DNA from: Allobosea sp. LC85
Lineage (GTDB): Bacteria > Pseudomonadota > Alphaproteobacteria > Rhizobiales > Beijerinckiaceae
Reading direction: 5' to 3'
Assembly (NCBI RefSeq): GCF_000735605.1
Contig: NZ_JPKG01000020.1
Coordinates: forward strand, 36,621 to 100,620
DNA length: 64,000 nt
Part shown: positions 44,803-54,499 of the stretch, in pieces
Numbering within the stretch: the stretch's first letter is position 1
Layout: each line of letters starts with the position of its first letter
Program-made: the position numbers and the translations under genes
The notes under the pieces: model-generated
Told to the model about the DNA's origin: nothing
Databases searched by the model: none
What the model saw: the letters and a program-made list of their open reading frames with translations, nothing else

Positions 44803-44894
44803 GCCTCCGGCGCCATTGCTCCACTGTCATTCCGGCAGGCCGAAAGACCGGTTCGCTTCGCCCTGAAGCTCGCTCAGCGCAATGGCGGGACCTC

Positions 44895-45845
44895 TTAGCC
44901 CCTGCTGCCGACCTTTGTCTCGATTGCGTCCCAGACCTGGGCGGCGATATCCGGCCCGCCCAGCTTCTTGACCGCGCGCACGCCCGTCGGCGCCGTGACG
45001 TTGATCTCGGTCAGGTTGCCGCCGATCACGTCGATGCCGACCAGGATCAGGCCCCGCTCGCGCAGCGTCGGACCAATCGCCTCGCAGATCTCGAGCTCGC
45101 GCTTGGAGAGGTCGGTCGGGGCGGCGGCGCCGCCACGCACCATGTTGGCGCGCAGGTCACCATCGGCCGGGACGCGATTGACCGCGCCTGCCGCCTTGCC
45201 GTCCACCAGCAGGATGCGTTTGTCGCCGGCGCTGACCTCCTTCATGAAGCGCTGGACCACCCAGGCCTCCTTGAAGATTCCGGAGAAGAGATCGAAGAGC
45301 GAGCCGAAATTGGGGTCGCCCTTGCCGGTCTTGAACACGGTCGCGCCGCCATGGCCGTAAAGCGGCTTCATCACGATCTCGCCGAACTCCTCGCGAAAGG
45401 CCTCGATCTCGGCCTTGTCGCGGGTGATCAGGGTCGGCGGCATCAGTTCGGGGAAATGCGTGACGAGGATCTTTTCGGGCGCGTTGCGCACCTGCGCGGG
45501 ATCGTTGACCACCAGCGTCTTCGGATGGATGCGCTCCAGCATGTGCGTGGAGGTGATGTAGGCCATGTCGAAGGGCGGGTCCTGCCGGAGCAGCACGACA
45601 TCGAGCGTCGAGAGATCGGTGCGCTCCTCGGCACCGAGGGTGAAATGGTCTCCCTCGATATCGCGTACCTCGACCGGCCGGATCGGCGCGGTGACCTTGC
45701 CGTCCCGCAGCGAAAGCTTGTCCGGCGTATAGGTGTAGAGCCTGTGTCCGCGCCGCTGCGCCTCCAGCATCAGGGCGAAGCCGGTATCGCCGGCGATCCT
45801 GACGCGTTCGATGGGGTCCATCTGGATGGCGACGGCAAGGGTCAT
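44895..45845 (-). CDS. gshB: Glutathione synthetase
   Basis: This 316-residue ATP-grasp ligase adds glycine to gamma-glutamylcysteine. It shows an N-terminal [43 protein letters not shown] (ATP-grasp loop) and [17 protein letters not shown]. The ATG at 45845 has AGGAA 8 bp upstream; the GTG two codons before it is less well placed. It follows yraN and rsmI in the usual proteobacterial order. Confidence 0.95.
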   Translation of the reverse strand: MTLAVAIQMDPIERVRIAGDTGFALMLEAQRRGHRLYTYTPDKLSLRDGKVTAPIRPVEVRDIEGDHFTLGAEERTDLSTLDVVLLRQDPPFDMAYITSTHMLERIHPKTLVVNDPAQVRNAPEKILVTHFPELMPPTLITRDKAEIEAFREEFGEIVMKPLYGHGGATVFKTGKGDPNFGSLFDLFSGIFKEAWVVQRFMKEVSAGDKRILLVDGKAAGAVNRVPADGDLRANMVRGGAAAPTDLSKRELEICEAIGPTLRERGLILVGIDVIGGNLTEINVTAPTGVRAVKKLGGPDIAAQVWDAIETKVGSRG

Positions 45846-45915
45846 GGGCACGGTTCCTGTTGCGCGGCCTCATATCGGCCCAGGCCCCATGCCTGTGCAA
45901 GGGGCAGGCTGCGCG

Positions 45916-46296
45916 TCACAGGATCAGCTCGAAGGCGCCCGGCACATGGCGCGGTCGACGCCAGGGCGCGAGGAAGACGGCATCGGCTCGCAAATGATGG
46001 TCCATCGCCCAGGCATTGCGCGAGAGCCATTGCCGGATGCGGGCCTCGATCAGCCGGCGTTTCTCGGGCGTGATCGCGGTCAGCGCATCGTCGAGCAGGC
46101 CCCGGGCCTTGACCTCGACGAAGGCGATGGTGCGTCCGCGCTTCACGATGAGGTCGATCTCGCCGCCTTTGCCGCCGAAGCGCCGGCCGAGCGGCCGGTA
46201 ACCCTTGGCCGCGAGCCAGAGGATGGCCAGCAACTCACCGCGCTGGCCGGTCGTTCCGGCTCGTCTCGCCTTCTGGCTGCGGGCCCTGGCTCTCAA
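45916..46296 (-). CDS. YraN/UPF0102 family protein
   Basis: This 126-residue Holliday-junction-resolvase-like nuclease fold has a GEIDLI motif with the putative metal-binding acidic residues and FVEVKAR. The function of YraN is not settled. The only plausible start is a TTG that overlaps the rsmI stop (TTGA). Its position after rsmI is conserved from gamma- to alphaproteobacteria. Confidence 0.88.
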   Translation of the reverse strand: MRARARSQKARRAGTTGQRGELLAILWLAAKGYRPLGRRFGGKGGEIDLIVKRGRTIAFVEVKARGLLDDALTAITPEKRRLIEARIRQWLSRNAWAMDHHLRADAVFLAPWRRPRHVPGAFELIL

Positions 46297-47228
46297 GGCT
46301 CGCGGGTCAGCTCGAGGGCGCGCGCATAGACCTTGCGGCGTGGCTGCCCCGTCTCGGCGGCGACCTGCGCGACGGCCTCCTTGAGCGAGAGCCGCGCCAT
46401 GGCCTCGCGCAGGCGCTCATCGATAACATCTCCCGCCGGAAGCAGGGCCTCGGCTCCGGGTGGACCGATGATCACCACGATCTCGCCGCGTGCTTCTTCC
46501 TCCTCGCCATAATGGGCGGCGAGTTCGACAAGCGTTCCGCGTTGCACGGTTTCGTGGAACTTGGTCAGTTCGCGTGCAACCGCGGCCGGCCTTGCGCCCA
46601 GCACGGCGCCGGCATCGGCAAGCATCTCGGCGAGACGGCGTGGTGATTCGAAGAAGACGAGCGTCCCGGGAATGACCGCCAACTCGGTCAGCCGCCCGCG
46701 CCGCGCGGCCGATTTCGGCGGCAGGAAACCTTCGAAGAAGAAGCGGTCCGTCGGCAGGCCGGCGAGCACCAGCGCTGCGAGCACGGCCGAGGGGCCCGGA
46801 ATGCCGGTGACCGGCAGTCCTTCGGCGACGACATCGGCGACCAGCTTGTAACCGGGGTCCGACACCAGCGGCGTGCCGGCGTCGGAGATCAGGGCAAGCC
46901 GTCCGCCCTCTCGCAGCTTGGCCAGGATCTTCGGCCGCATCTGCGCAGCATTGTGCTCGTGATAGGGCAGGAGCGGTGTCGAGATTCCGTAATGCGCCAG
47001 CAGCGTCTTGCTGGTGCGCGTGTCTTCGGCGAGCACGGCATCGGCCGCCGCGAGCGTTGCCAGGGCGCGAAACGAGATGTCGCGCAGATTGCCGATCGGG
47101 GTTGCGACGATGTGCAGGCCGGGCGCCAGCATCTCCGCTTCGGCGCGAAGCCCGAAGGCCGTGTAGCTGGGTGCGCGCTGAGATGCAGGCGGGGCGGAGG
47201 CAGGTGGGGCGGAGGACGGAGCGGACAT
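46293..47228 (-). CDS. rsmI: 16S rRNA 2'-O-ribose C1402 methyltransferase
   Basis: This 311-residue SAM-dependent tetrapyrrole-methylase-fold protein has [20 protein letters not shown] and [12 protein letters not shown], the RsmI signatures. It methylates C1402 in the decoding centre. The N-terminus has about 20 extra Ser/Ala/Pro-rich residues before the core. It is divergent from the lpoA-like gene, as in many proteobacteria. Confidence 0.95.
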   Translation of the reverse strand: MSAPSSAPPASAPPASQRAPSYTAFGLRAEAEMLAPGLHIVATPIGNLRDISFRALATLAAADAVLAEDTRTSKTLLAHYGISTPLLPYHEHNAAQMRPKILAKLREGGRLALISDAGTPLVSDPGYKLVADVVAEGLPVTGIPGPSAVLAALVLAGLPTDRFFFEGFLPPKSAARRGRLTELAVIPGTLVFFESPRRLAEMLADAGAVLGARPAAVARELTKFHETVQRGTLVELAAHYGEEEEARGEIVVIIGPPGAEALLPAGDVIDERLREAMARLSLKEAVAQVAAETGQPRRKVYARALELTREP

Positions 47229-47422
47229 GTCCGCAAGCTGCCACAGCCGCCGCCCTTATGCCACGGCCGCACGCGGCTGCGCCTCGTTTCAAATGCGGCA
47301 AGACAGAGTTAACAACTTGAAAATACCATGTCGCACTGGCAGGAGTTCTCCACGGTCGGGGGACTGCAAGCTGGATACGGTCGCAATGACCGCGTTCCCC
47401 GTTCTCGACTGGAGATGATCCC

Positions 47423-48628
47423 GTGCGGCTTCAACGGCTCCCCCTTCCGGTCTCGAGGCTGCGTCTGGCGGCTCTGGCCCTTGGTGTCTCGCTTGGGCTC
47501 GCGGCCTGCAGCGGTGGCACGTCCGGGCTGCCCGGCTTCGACAGTGGCCCGACGGCTCTGGGCGGCGAGGCATCGACCGGCCAGACCATTGGCACCGGCA
47601 AGGTCAAGGTCGGCCTTGTGCTGCCGCTGACTGCGGAAGGGCAGGGCGCGATCGTCGGCAACTCCCTGAAGAACGCTGCCGAGATGGCGCTTGCCGAATT
47701 TCCGGGCGCCGACCTCACGTTGCTGGTCAAGGATGATCGCGGGTCACCGGAAGGGGCGCAGGCCGCGGCCCAGGAAGCGCTGCGGGAAGGTGCTGAACTG
47801 ATCATCGGACCGCTTTTCGCACCCTCTGTGCAGGCGGCTGCCCAGGTGGCGCGGGGCGCGAACCGCCCCATCATGGCTTTCTCCAGCGATAACAATGTCG
47901 CCTCGCGCGGTGTCTATCTGCTCTCCTTCCCGCCTGAGAACGACGTCAACCGCGTCATCGCCTACGCCTCGTCGCAAGGGCGCAAATCCTTTGCCGCGCT
48001 GGTTCCGGATACCGCCTATGGCAAGGTTGTCGAAGCCGCGTTCCAGCAGGCCGTTGCCAATCGTGGGGCACGGGCCGTCATCATCGAGCGTTTCGGCTCC
48101 GACCAGAACAGCATGCGCGCTGCAGTCCAGCGCCTCGTGCCGGCCCTGCAGCAGGCGGACGCGCTCTTCGTGCCGGCCGCCGCCGACAGCATGCCGGCAC
48201 TCGGTCTTGCCCTTCAGCAGGCCGGGTTCGATCCGGCCAAGGTGAAACCTCTCGGTACAGGTGTCTGGAACGATGCCAGCGTCGCGCGCGTGCCGGCGAT
48301 CCAGGGTGGCTGGTTCGCATCGCCCGACACGGCCGGCTTCAATGCCTTCGCCGGCCGCTATCAGCAGCGTTTCAACAGCGCGCCGACCCGCACCGCGACA
48401 CTTGCCTATGATGCGGTCTCGCTGGCGGCGGCTTTGGCGCGGACCCAAGGAAGCCAGCGCTTCTCCGAGTCGGTCCTGACCAACCCGCAGGGCTTTGCCG
48501 GCGCGGACGGTGTCTTCCGTTTCCGGCCGGATGGTCAGATCGAGCGCGGTCTTGCGGTTCTCGAACTGCGCAATGGCCAGATCGTGACCGTCAACGCCGC
48601 GCCGCGCGACCTTGGGCCGAGGACGTAA
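47423..48628 (+). CDS. Penicillin-binding protein activator / LpoA-like lipoprotein
   Basis: This 401-residue lipoprotein has an N-terminal signal and lipobox ending at Cys29 (LGLAAC). The rest is a periplasmic-binding-protein type I fold (KVGLVLPLTAEGQGAIVGNSL, ELIIGPLFAP), like the C-terminal domain of LpoA. It may activate a peptidoglycan synthase from the periplasm. The location divergent from rsmI supports this, since lpoA adjoins rsmI in E. coli. The start is GTG with GGAGAT upstream. The N-terminal TPR domain of enteric LpoA is absent. Confidence 0.82.
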   Translation: MRLQRLPLPVSRLRLAALALGVSLGLAACSGGTSGLPGFDSGPTALGGEASTGQTIGTGKVKVGLVLPLTAEGQGAIVGNSLKNAAEMALAEFPGADLTLLVKDDRGSPEGAQAAAQEALREGAELIIGPLFAPSVQAAAQVARGANRPIMAFSSDNNVASRGVYLLSFPPENDVNRVIAYASSQGRKSFAALVPDTAYGKVVEAAFQQAVANRGARAVIIERFGSDQNSMRAAVQRLVPALQQADALFVPAAADSMPALGLALQQAGFDPAKVKPLGTGVWNDASVARVPAIQGGWFASPDTAGFNAFAGRYQQRFNSAPTRTATLAYDAVSLAAALARTQGSQRFSESVLTNPQGFAGADGVFRFRPDGQIERGLAVLELRNGQIVTVNAAPRDLGPRT

Positions 48629-48700
48629 CAAATCCGCGCCCGATCCCGGGCGCTGCAACCCGCAGATCCCGGACTCTCAGAAACAGATGCGGCACGTGGT

Positions 48701-48719
48701 GCCCGGCGCAAGGCCGGGC
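48701..48719. terminator. Hairpin between convergent lpoA-like and hemW genes
   Basis: GCCCGGC/GCCGGGC pair over 7 bp with a GCAAG loop in the 107-bp convergent gap. It is a probable terminator without a T-run. Confidence 0.4.
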
Positions 48720-48735
48720 AAGGGCGGCGACAGAT

Positions 48736-49938
48736 TTAAGCCGCCAGATCCGCCACCAGCGCGTCCAGGACCAGCGCCCCGTCCGGCGTCGCGGCGAGCT
48801 TGCCGCCGGGCTTGCGTGTCAGCAGGCCCTCCTTCATCAGGCTGTCGACGCGGGCAGACTTCAGTTCGCGGCCTGAAAGCGCCCTGAACGTGACCGGGTC
48901 GATGCCCTCGACCAGCCGCAGGCCCATCAGCAGATATTCGTCGCCTTGCGCCTCGGCGTTCAGGCTCTCGTTCTCGACCAGCGCATGCCCCCCGGCCTCG
49001 ACGCGCTCGAGCCAGACTTCCGGCCGTTTCTCGGTCGATTGCGCCATCCGGCCGTCCGATGTGACGAGCCTTCCATGCGCACCCGGGCCAATGCCGGCAT
49101 ATTCGCCATAGCGCCAGTACACGAGATTGTGCCGGCATTCGGCGCCGGGCCTGGCATGGTTGGAGATCTCGTAGACCGGCAGGCCGTGCTTCGCCGTGAT
49201 CTCCTGCGTCGTCTCGTAGAGCGCAGCGCCGACTTCATAGTCGGGCACCTTCAACTTGCCGGCCTTGAACAGCGCCGCGAAGGCGGTGTCGGGCTCGATG
49301 GTGAGCTGGTAGAGCGAGAGGTGCTCGGCGGCATGACTGATTGCGAGCTCGAGCTCCTCGCGCCAGAGCGCGGGGGTCTGCTCGACGGAGCGAGCATAGA
49401 TCAGGTCGAAGGAGTAGCGTTCGAAATAGCGCCGCGCGATCGCCACCGCATCGAGCGCTTCCTGTGTCGAGTGCATCCGGCCGAGCGCCTTGAGGTCGGC
49501 GTCGTTCAACGCCTGCACGCCGAGCGAGACGCGATTGACCCCGGCGGTGCGGAAATCCTGGAAGCGCCCGGCCTCTACGCTGGTTGGGTTTGCTTCGAGC
49601 GAGACTTCGCAGTTCGGGTCGACCGCCCAGGCGCCGCCGATCGCGTCGAGGATCGCGCCGACCGTGCGGCCCTCCATCAGCGAAGGCGTGCCGCCGCCGA
49701 AGAAGATCGAGGAGACGGTGCGTCCGGGCGCGAGCTGAGCGCGGTGCGCGATCTCGCGCTTGAAGGCCTCGATGAAGCGCGGCTGGTCGGGCGGCGTATG
49801 CCGCACATGCGAGTTGAAGTCGCAATAGGGGCATTTGGCCAGGCAGAACGGCCAATGCACATAGACCGCGAAACCGGCCCCCGCGGTCGGATGCGGCGGG
49901 ACCGCCTGTCGCTCGGCGATGGCGGCCGGCGCGTTCAC
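48736..49938 (-). CDS. hemW: Radical SAM heme chaperone
   Basis: This 400-residue radical SAM protein has the cluster motif C32-X3-C36-X2-C39 (CLAKCPYC). FFGGGTPSLM and SLGVQALND follow, with the HemN_C region at the end. HemW binds heme and helps insert it into respiratory enzymes. The start is a GTG overlapping the rdgB stop (GTGA). It is often misannotated as an oxygen-independent coproporphyrinogen oxidase. It follows rph and rdgB in one operon. Confidence 0.94.
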   Translation of the reverse strand: MNAPAAIAERQAVPPHPTAGAGFAVYVHWPFCLAKCPYCDFNSHVRHTPPDQPRFIEAFKREIAHRAQLAPGRTVSSIFFGGGTPSLMEGRTVGAILDAIGGAWAVDPNCEVSLEANPTSVEAGRFQDFRTAGVNRVSLGVQALNDADLKALGRMHSTQEALDAVAIARRYFERYSFDLIYARSVEQTPALWREELELAISHAAEHLSLYQLTIEPDTAFAALFKAGKLKVPDYEVGAALYETTQEITAKHGLPVYEISNHARPGAECRHNLVYWRYGEYAGIGPGAHGRLVTSDGRMAQSTEKRPEVWLERVEAGGHALVENESLNAEAQGDEYLLMGLRLVEGIDPVTFRALSGRELKSARVDSLMKEGLLTRKPGGKLAATPDGALVLDALVADLAA

Positions 49939-50582
49939 TGGGGCTGCCTCAGGCAGGCGGCGGCGAGATGCTGAAAGGCGCGGGCGCGATGCGACAGCGC
50001 CTCCGAACCGTCCGCCGGCACGCCGTGCTTTTCGTCGGAGGTCATCTCTCCAAAGGTCTTGGCGCGGCCGTCCGGCTTGAAGATCGGATCATAGCCGAAG
50101 CCTGAAAGACCGCGCGGCTCATGGACGATCTCGCCGTAGACGCGGCCTTCGAACAGCTCCTGGTGTCCGTCCGGCCAGGCGATGACCAGGGCCGAGACGA
50201 AATGACCCCGACGCTTGTCGGAGGTCGTTGCGCCACGCTTGGCGAGCTCGGCCTGAACGCGGGCGAGAGCCGGGGCAAAATTCTTGCCCGGTCCGGCCCA
50301 GTTGGCGGAGAACAGGCCCGGCGCACCATCGAGCGCATCGATGCACAGGCCGGAATCATCGGCAATCGCCGGCAGGCCGCTCGCTTTGGCGGAGGCGACC
50401 GCCTTGATCGCGGCATTCTCCGAGAACATGTGGCCATTCTCCTCGGGCTCGGGCAGGCCGAGTTCACCGGCCGAGACCAAATCGACGCCATAGGGCGCCA
50501 TCAGCTCGCGCATTTCGCGTAGCTTGCCCTGATTATGGGTCGCGATGACGACCTTGCCCTGGAGAAGCCGATGTCCGCTCAT
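49935..50582 (-). CDS. rdgB: RdgB/HAM1 non-canonical purine NTP pyrophosphatase
   Basis: This 215-residue house-cleaning enzyme hydrolyses dITP, ITP and XTP. It has THNQGKLREM at the start, ADDSGLCIDALDGAPGLFSA in the middle and GFGYDPIF, all ITPase signatures. The ATG lies 2 bp after the rph stop. Confidence 0.95.
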   Translation of the reverse strand: MSGHRLLQGKVVIATHNQGKLREMRELMAPYGVDLVSAGELGLPEPEENGHMFSENAAIKAVASAKASGLPAIADDSGLCIDALDGAPGLFSANWAGPGKNFAPALARVQAELAKRGATTSDKRRGHFVSALVIAWPDGHQELFEGRVYGEIVHEPRGLSGFGYDPIFKPDGRAKTFGEMTSDEKHGVPADGSEALSHRARAFQHLAAACLRQPQ

Positions 50583-50584
50583 GG

Positions 50585-51301
50585 TCAGGCCACGGTCGCC
50601 TTCTGCAGCGCCACCAGCTTGCCGACCCCCCCCTTGGCGAGCCGGAGCAGGGCCATCAGCTCATCCTCCGAGAAGGGGGCGCCTTCGGCGGTGCCCTGCA
50701 CCTCGACGAGGCCGCCTGTTCCGGTGATGACGAAGTTCGCGTCGGTCTGCGCGCCGGAATCCTCGACATAGTCGAGATCGATGACCGGATTGCCAGCGAC
50801 GATACCGCAGGAAATCGCGGCGACATGGTCCTTGAGCGGGTTCGATCCCTTGAGCATGCCGCGCCCCTCCATCCATTTCAGCGCGTCGTGCAGTGCGACC
50901 CAGGCGCCGGTGATCGAGGCCGTGCGCGTGCCACCATCGGCCTGGAGCACGTCGCAATCGACCACGATCTGGCGCTCGCCGATGGCGGTCAGGTCGACGA
51001 CCGCGCGAAGCGACCGCCCGACCAGCCGCTGGATTTCCTGCGTGCGGCCGGACGGCTTCCCGGAGGTCACCTCGCGGCGCGTGCGTTCATGCGTCGCACG
51101 CGGGAGCATCGAGTACTCGGCCGTGACCCAGCCCTTGCCGGTGCCGCGCAGCCAGGGGGGACCCTTCTCCTCGACCGTTGCGGCGCAGAGCACCTTGGTC
51201 TCACCGAAGCTGACCATGCAGGAACCTTCCGCATAGCGCACCACGCCGCGTTCCAGCGTGACCTTGCGCATCTCGTCGGCCGCGCGTTTGGAGGGTCGCA
51301 T
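50585..51301 (-). CDS. rph: Ribonuclease PH
   Basis: This 238-residue phosphorolytic 3'-exoribonuclease trims tRNA 3' ends. It begins [20 protein letters not shown] and has [34 protein letters not shown] and the C-terminal family region. The start at 51301 gives the family length; the 52-codon extension was rejected. It is divergent from hrcA, and the neighbouring order is common in Hyphomicrobiales. Confidence 0.96.
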   Translation of the reverse strand: MRPSKRAADEMRKVTLERGVVRYAEGSCMVSFGETKVLCAATVEEKGPPWLRGTGKGWVTAEYSMLPRATHERTRREVTSGKPSGRTQEIQRLVGRSLRAVVDLTAIGERQIVVDCDVLQADGGTRTASITGAWVALHDALKWMEGRGMLKGSNPLKDHVAAISCGIVAGNPVIDLDYVEDSGAQTDANFVITGTGGLVEVQGTAEGAPFSEDELMALLRLAKGGVGKLVALQKATVA

Positions 51302-51443
51302 GTTCACATCCCGATTTCGTGAGTTCGGCGGCTTGTAGGCGTTTGGGCCGGGCGCGGCAAGGCAAGCCGCCCGCGCTTGCCTCTTGATCCGCTGCCGCGC
51401 CGAAGGGACAATGGCCCATGTGCAACCTGACACTCGCCTCGCA

Positions 51444-52526
51444 ATGAGCGCGCCCACGCGGCAGGACAGCCCTGGCGGGCTGGTCGAGACCGACCAACGC
51501 TCCCGTGAGATTTTTCGGCAGATCGTCGACGGCTATCTCGCGACCGGCGAACCTGTCGGCTCGCGCAATATCGCGCGGCTGCTGCCGGTGTCGCTGTCGC
51601 CGGCAACCGTGCGCAATGTCATGACCGACCTCGAAATGGCCGGGTTGATCTACGCGCCGCATACCTCGGCCGGGCGGCTGCCGACGGAGCGCGGACTGCG
51701 CTTCTTCGTCGACGCCATGATGGAAGTCGGCAACCTGACCTCCGAAGAACGCGCGCGCATCGAGGCGCAGATGCGGGCGGCGGCCTCGACGCGGACATTG
51801 GACGGTGCGCTGACCGAGGCGTCTGCACTGCTGTCCGGTCTGTCGCGCGGTGCCGGCGTTGTCGTCACCACCAAGGCCAATTCCCGCCTGAAGCATATCG
51901 AGTTTGTCCGGCTGGAGCCGGCCCGCGCGCTTGTCGTGCTCGTGGCGGAGGACGGCACGGTCGAGAACCGCTTGCTCGCCCTGCCGCCGGGCCTGCCGGC
52001 ATCGGCCCTGACGGAGGCTGCGAATTTTCTCAACGCCCGTGTCCTCGGCAAGACCCTGAGCGACCTGCGCCGAGAGATCGCCGACGATCGCGTCACCATG
52101 GAGCGCGAACTCGATGCGTTGACGGCGAAGCTTGTCGAGAGCGGCATCGCCACCGCCTCTGGCCCGAGCAGCGATCGCCATCTGATCGTGCGCGGCCAGG
52201 CCAATCTGCTGGAGGATCTCAAGGCACAGGAGGATCTCGAGCGCATCCGCCTGCTCTTCGGGGATCTCGAGACGCAGACCGACGTGATCGACCTGTTGTC
52301 CCGCGCCGAGGCCGGCGACGGCGTGCGCATCTTCATCGGCTCCGAGAACAAGCTGTTCTCGATGTCCGGCTCCTCGATGATCGCCGCACCCTTTCACGAT
52401 GCCGAGCAGCGCATCGTCGGCGTCGTCGGCATTATTGGCCCGACACGGCTGAACTATGCCCGCATCGTGCCGATGGTGGATTACACCGCCAAGGTCGTCG
52501 GGCGACTTCTGGATGGTGCGCGGTGA
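51444..52526 (+). CDS. hrcA: Heat-inducible transcription repressor HrcA
   Basis: This 360-residue repressor binds the CIRCE element of groESL and related operons. The N-terminal winged helix reads [22 protein letters not shown] and [17 protein letters not shown]. The central GAF-like and C-terminal dimerisation domains follow ([17 protein letters not shown]). The ATG at 51411 is an alternative start. The usual partner grpE does not follow; an ankyrin-repeat gene is coupled to its stop. No CIRCE copy was recognised in the rph/hrcA gap. Confidence 0.94.
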   Translation: MSAPTRQDSPGGLVETDQRSREIFRQIVDGYLATGEPVGSRNIARLLPVSLSPATVRNVMTDLEMAGLIYAPHTSAGRLPTERGLRFFVDAMMEVGNLTSEERARIEAQMRAAASTRTLDGALTEASALLSGLSRGAGVVVTTKANSRLKHIEFVRLEPARALVVLVAEDGTVENRLLALPPGLPASALTEAANFLNARVLGKTLSDLRREIADDRVTMERELDALTAKLVESGIATASGPSSDRHLIVRGQANLLEDLKAQEDLERIRLLFGDLETQTDVIDLLSRAEAGDGVRIFIGSENKLFSMSGSSMIAAPFHDAEQRIVGVVGIIGPTRLNYARIVPMVDYTAKVVGRLLDGAR

Positions 52527-53185
52527 AGCGCTTCTTGCGCACCGGCCTGATTCTGGTGCTTGGAGTTTTTGCGATGTCGGCTTTGGCACAAGATGGACGG
52601 GCGAGCCTCCTCGATGCGGCTGCTGGCGGCAGGGCTGCCGAGGTATCCCGACTGATCGCGGCCGGAGCCGATCTCGATATTCGCGATGCGCAGGGGCGCT
52701 CGCCGCTGCTGCTCGCCGTGGCCGGCAACCATATCGCGGTCGCCAAGGCGCTGCTCGCGGCGGGCGCCAATATCAACGCGCAGGCGGCCAACCGCGATAC
52801 GCCCTGGCTGCTCGCCGGCGCCGCTGGTCGCGCCGAGATCGTCGCTGCGATGATACCGCTGAAGCCCGATCTCACGATCCGCAACCGCTATGGCGGCAAC
52901 GCCTTGATCCCGGCCTGCGAGCGCGCCCATGTCGAGACGGTCAAGCTGCTCCTGACCAGCGGCATCGATCTGAACCATGTCAACGATCTCGGCTGGACCT
53001 GCCTGCTCGAGATCGTGATCCTGGGCGATGGCGGGACGCGGCATCAGGAGGTTGCAAAACTTGTGCTCGATGCCGGCGCCGATCCCAGTCTTGCCGACAA
53101 GGATGGTGTCTCGCCGCTCGCCCATGCCCGTCAGCGCGGGCAGCGGGCCGTTGCGGCGTTGATCGAGAAGGCCGGCGGCCGCTGA
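52523..53185 (+). CDS. Exported ankyrin-repeat protein coupled to hrcA
   Basis: This 220-residue protein has a signal peptide ([22 protein letters not shown]) and five to six ankyrin repeats, for example [34 protein letters not shown] units. It should act in the periplasm as a protein-binding scaffold. The start is GTG overlapping the hrcA stop (GTGA), so translation is linked to hrcA. The partner is unknown. Confidence 0.85.
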   Translation: MKRFLRTGLILVLGVFAMSALAQDGRASLLDAAAGGRAAEVSRLIAAGADLDIRDAQGRSPLLLAVAGNHIAVAKALLAAGANINAQAANRDTPWLLAGAAGRAEIVAAMIPLKPDLTIRNRYGGNALIPACERAHVETVKLLLTSGIDLNHVNDLGWTCLLEIVILGDGGTRHQEVAKLVLDAGADPSLADKDGVSPLAHARQRGQRAVAALIEKAGGR

Positions 53186-53186
53186 A

Positions 53187-53531
53187 CTATTCCAGCCAGT
53201 CGGTGATGAACCGCTCGCTGGCGTGAATGTCGATCGCCTCGAGCCGTCCTGGGCCAAGGCTGTTGAACTTGTGCGGTACACCGGCGGGAACGACGAGGAT
53301 CTGGCCGGCTTCTGCCTCGATGGTCCTGTCGCCGATCGTGTACAGGCCGCGTCCGGCGCGAATGATGAAGGTCTCGGCATAGGGGTGGGAATGAAGGCGC
53401 GGGCCGTCGCCTGCTTCGGCGCTGACGAAGATCAACGAGACTCCCGCGTCAAACGGGTATCCCTGCAACTCTCCGCGCCAATGCTCGGGGTCCCCGGCCC
53501 AGGTCTTTCGCTCGATCAGATGGCCCGTCAT
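53187..53531 (-). CDS. Cupin-domain protein
   Basis: This 114-residue single cupin has motif 1 RLHSHPYAETFIIRAGRG with two His and one Glu for a metal, and motif 2 VVPAGVPHKFNSLG with a third His. The ATG at 53531 has GGAG 6 bp upstream; earlier Met codons lack a site. The function is not defined; it may be a small dioxygenase, isomerase or sugar-binding protein. It is convergent with the ankyrin gene, with only 1 bp between stops. Confidence 0.85.
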   Translation of the reverse strand: MTGHLIERKTWAGDPEHWRGELQGYPFDAGVSLIFVSAEAGDGPRLHSHPYAETFIIRAGRGLYTIGDRTIEAEAGQILVVPAGVPHKFNSLGPGRLEAIDIHASERFITDWLE

Positions 53532-53674
53532 GTCGCGCTCCATGGCCTCGCTGGTCACGAATTTCGCACTGGCCGGAAGGCTGCTCAAGCATCCCGATTT
53601 GGCATCGACGCATTCTGGCGTTACCTCTGCCGCCAAAGCGACCCAGGTGCGCTCCAGACCACAAGGCCAAAGAC

Positions 53675-53917
53675 ATGACCGACACGCTCCCCGACCGTCT
53701 CTCCGTCAACCCGGACAGCCCCTTTTACGACGCCGAGGTGCTGGCGAAGGATATCGGCATCCGGTTCAAGGGCACCGAGAAGACCAATGTCGAGGAGTAT
53801 TGCGTCAGCGAGGGCTGGATCAAGGTCGCGGCGGGCGCCGCCAAGGACCGCTTCGGCCGGCCGATGACGATTACGCTCAAGGGACCGGTCGAGCCTTACT
53901 ATCGCAACGCGGAGTAA
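53675..53917 (+). CDS. DUF3297 family protein
   Basis: This 80-residue protein, MTDTLPDRLSVNPDSPFYD onward, has the conserved segment GIRFKGTEKTNVEEYC and ends GPVEPYYRN, typical of DUF3297. The family is soluble and of unknown function. AAGG precedes the ATG by about 8 bp. Its 3' end overlaps the convergent membrane protein gene by 19 bp. Confidence 0.85.
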   Translation: MTDTLPDRLSVNPDSPFYDAEVLAKDIGIRFKGTEKTNVEEYCVSEGWIKVAAGAAKDRFGRPMTITLKGPVEPYYRNAE

Positions 53918-54408
53918 GGCGCGGGGCTTGACGGCCGCTGCGATAGTGCCCAGCCGAAGCAGAGGACGGCGAACAGTCCGAGCCCGGCGCGAATGGCGTG
54001 AAGCTCGCCCCAACGCTGAATCAGAGTGCGGCTCGCGGCGCTGGCTTGCGCCGCGGCCATGGCCTGCAGTTCCGCGTTGATCGGTGCGATGACCAGCAGC
54101 GTGAATGGCAGATTGGCCAGGATCGCGAGCATGCCGATCAGCCAGGCGGGATGGCGGGCGGAGCGCCAGGACAGGCCGGCACAGAGCGTCGTGATCACGA
54201 CCAGCGTCGCCTGCATCCGTGTCGCCGGACCGATGGCCGCCTGCCATTGCCGCAGGAGCGCCCCGTCGTCGAGCGACAGTCGTGCCGGCTGTTCGGCGGT
54301 GAGGATGTAGATCGCCGCGCCGCTGAACAGCGCTGCCAGGGCCAATGTGATCGGCCCGATGCTCCGGGCGAACGCGGTTTGCGGAATGAGGTCGGTCCCT
54401 TGGGGCAT
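53899..54408 (-). CDS. DUF1772-like (anthrone oxygenase-like) membrane protein
   Basis: This 169-residue protein has four membrane helices and the segment NLPFTLLVIAPINAEL, with WGELHAIRAGLGL near the end. This matches DUF1772/anthrone oxygenase-like small membrane proteins. The ATG at 54408 has GGAGG 5 bp upstream. It is divergent from a MarR regulator, with a perfect palindrome between them, and is thus the likely target of that regulator. The biochemical role is unknown. Confidence 0.78.
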   Translation of the reverse strand: MPQGTDLIPQTAFARSIGPITLALAALFSGAAIYILTAEQPARLSLDDGALLRQWQAAIGPATRMQATLVVITTLCAGLSWRSARHPAWLIGMLAILANLPFTLLVIAPINAELQAMAAAQASAASRTLIQRWGELHAIRAGLGLFAVLCFGWALSQRPSSPAPYSALR

Positions 54409-54423
54409 CGTCACCTCCCGATT

Positions 54424-54465
54424 TTGAACAGCATGCTATATATCATTGCATAGCATGCTGTTCAA
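54424..54465. promoter_or_regulatory. 16-bp perfect inverted repeat, probable MarR operator
   Basis: TTGAACAGCATGCTAT and ATAGCATGCTGTTCAA are exact reverse complements with a 10-bp spacer. Each arm contains the self-complementary AGCATGCT. The repeat fills most of the 91-bp gap between the DUF1772-like gene and the MarR gene. It is the expected binding site for the MarR dimer controlling both genes. Confidence 0.8.
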
Positions 54466-54499
54466 CTGATATTCGGGCCCTGGCAAGGGGGATGCGATC

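Noticed and set aside
51302..51443. CIRCE element search in the rph/hrcA gap
   Set aside because: No TTAGCACTC-N9-GAGTGCTAA-like repeat is present.
51201..52589. 462-codon minus-strand frame opposite hrcA
   Set aside because: hrcA is fully supported; this frame is rich in Arg/Gly/Gln with no motif.
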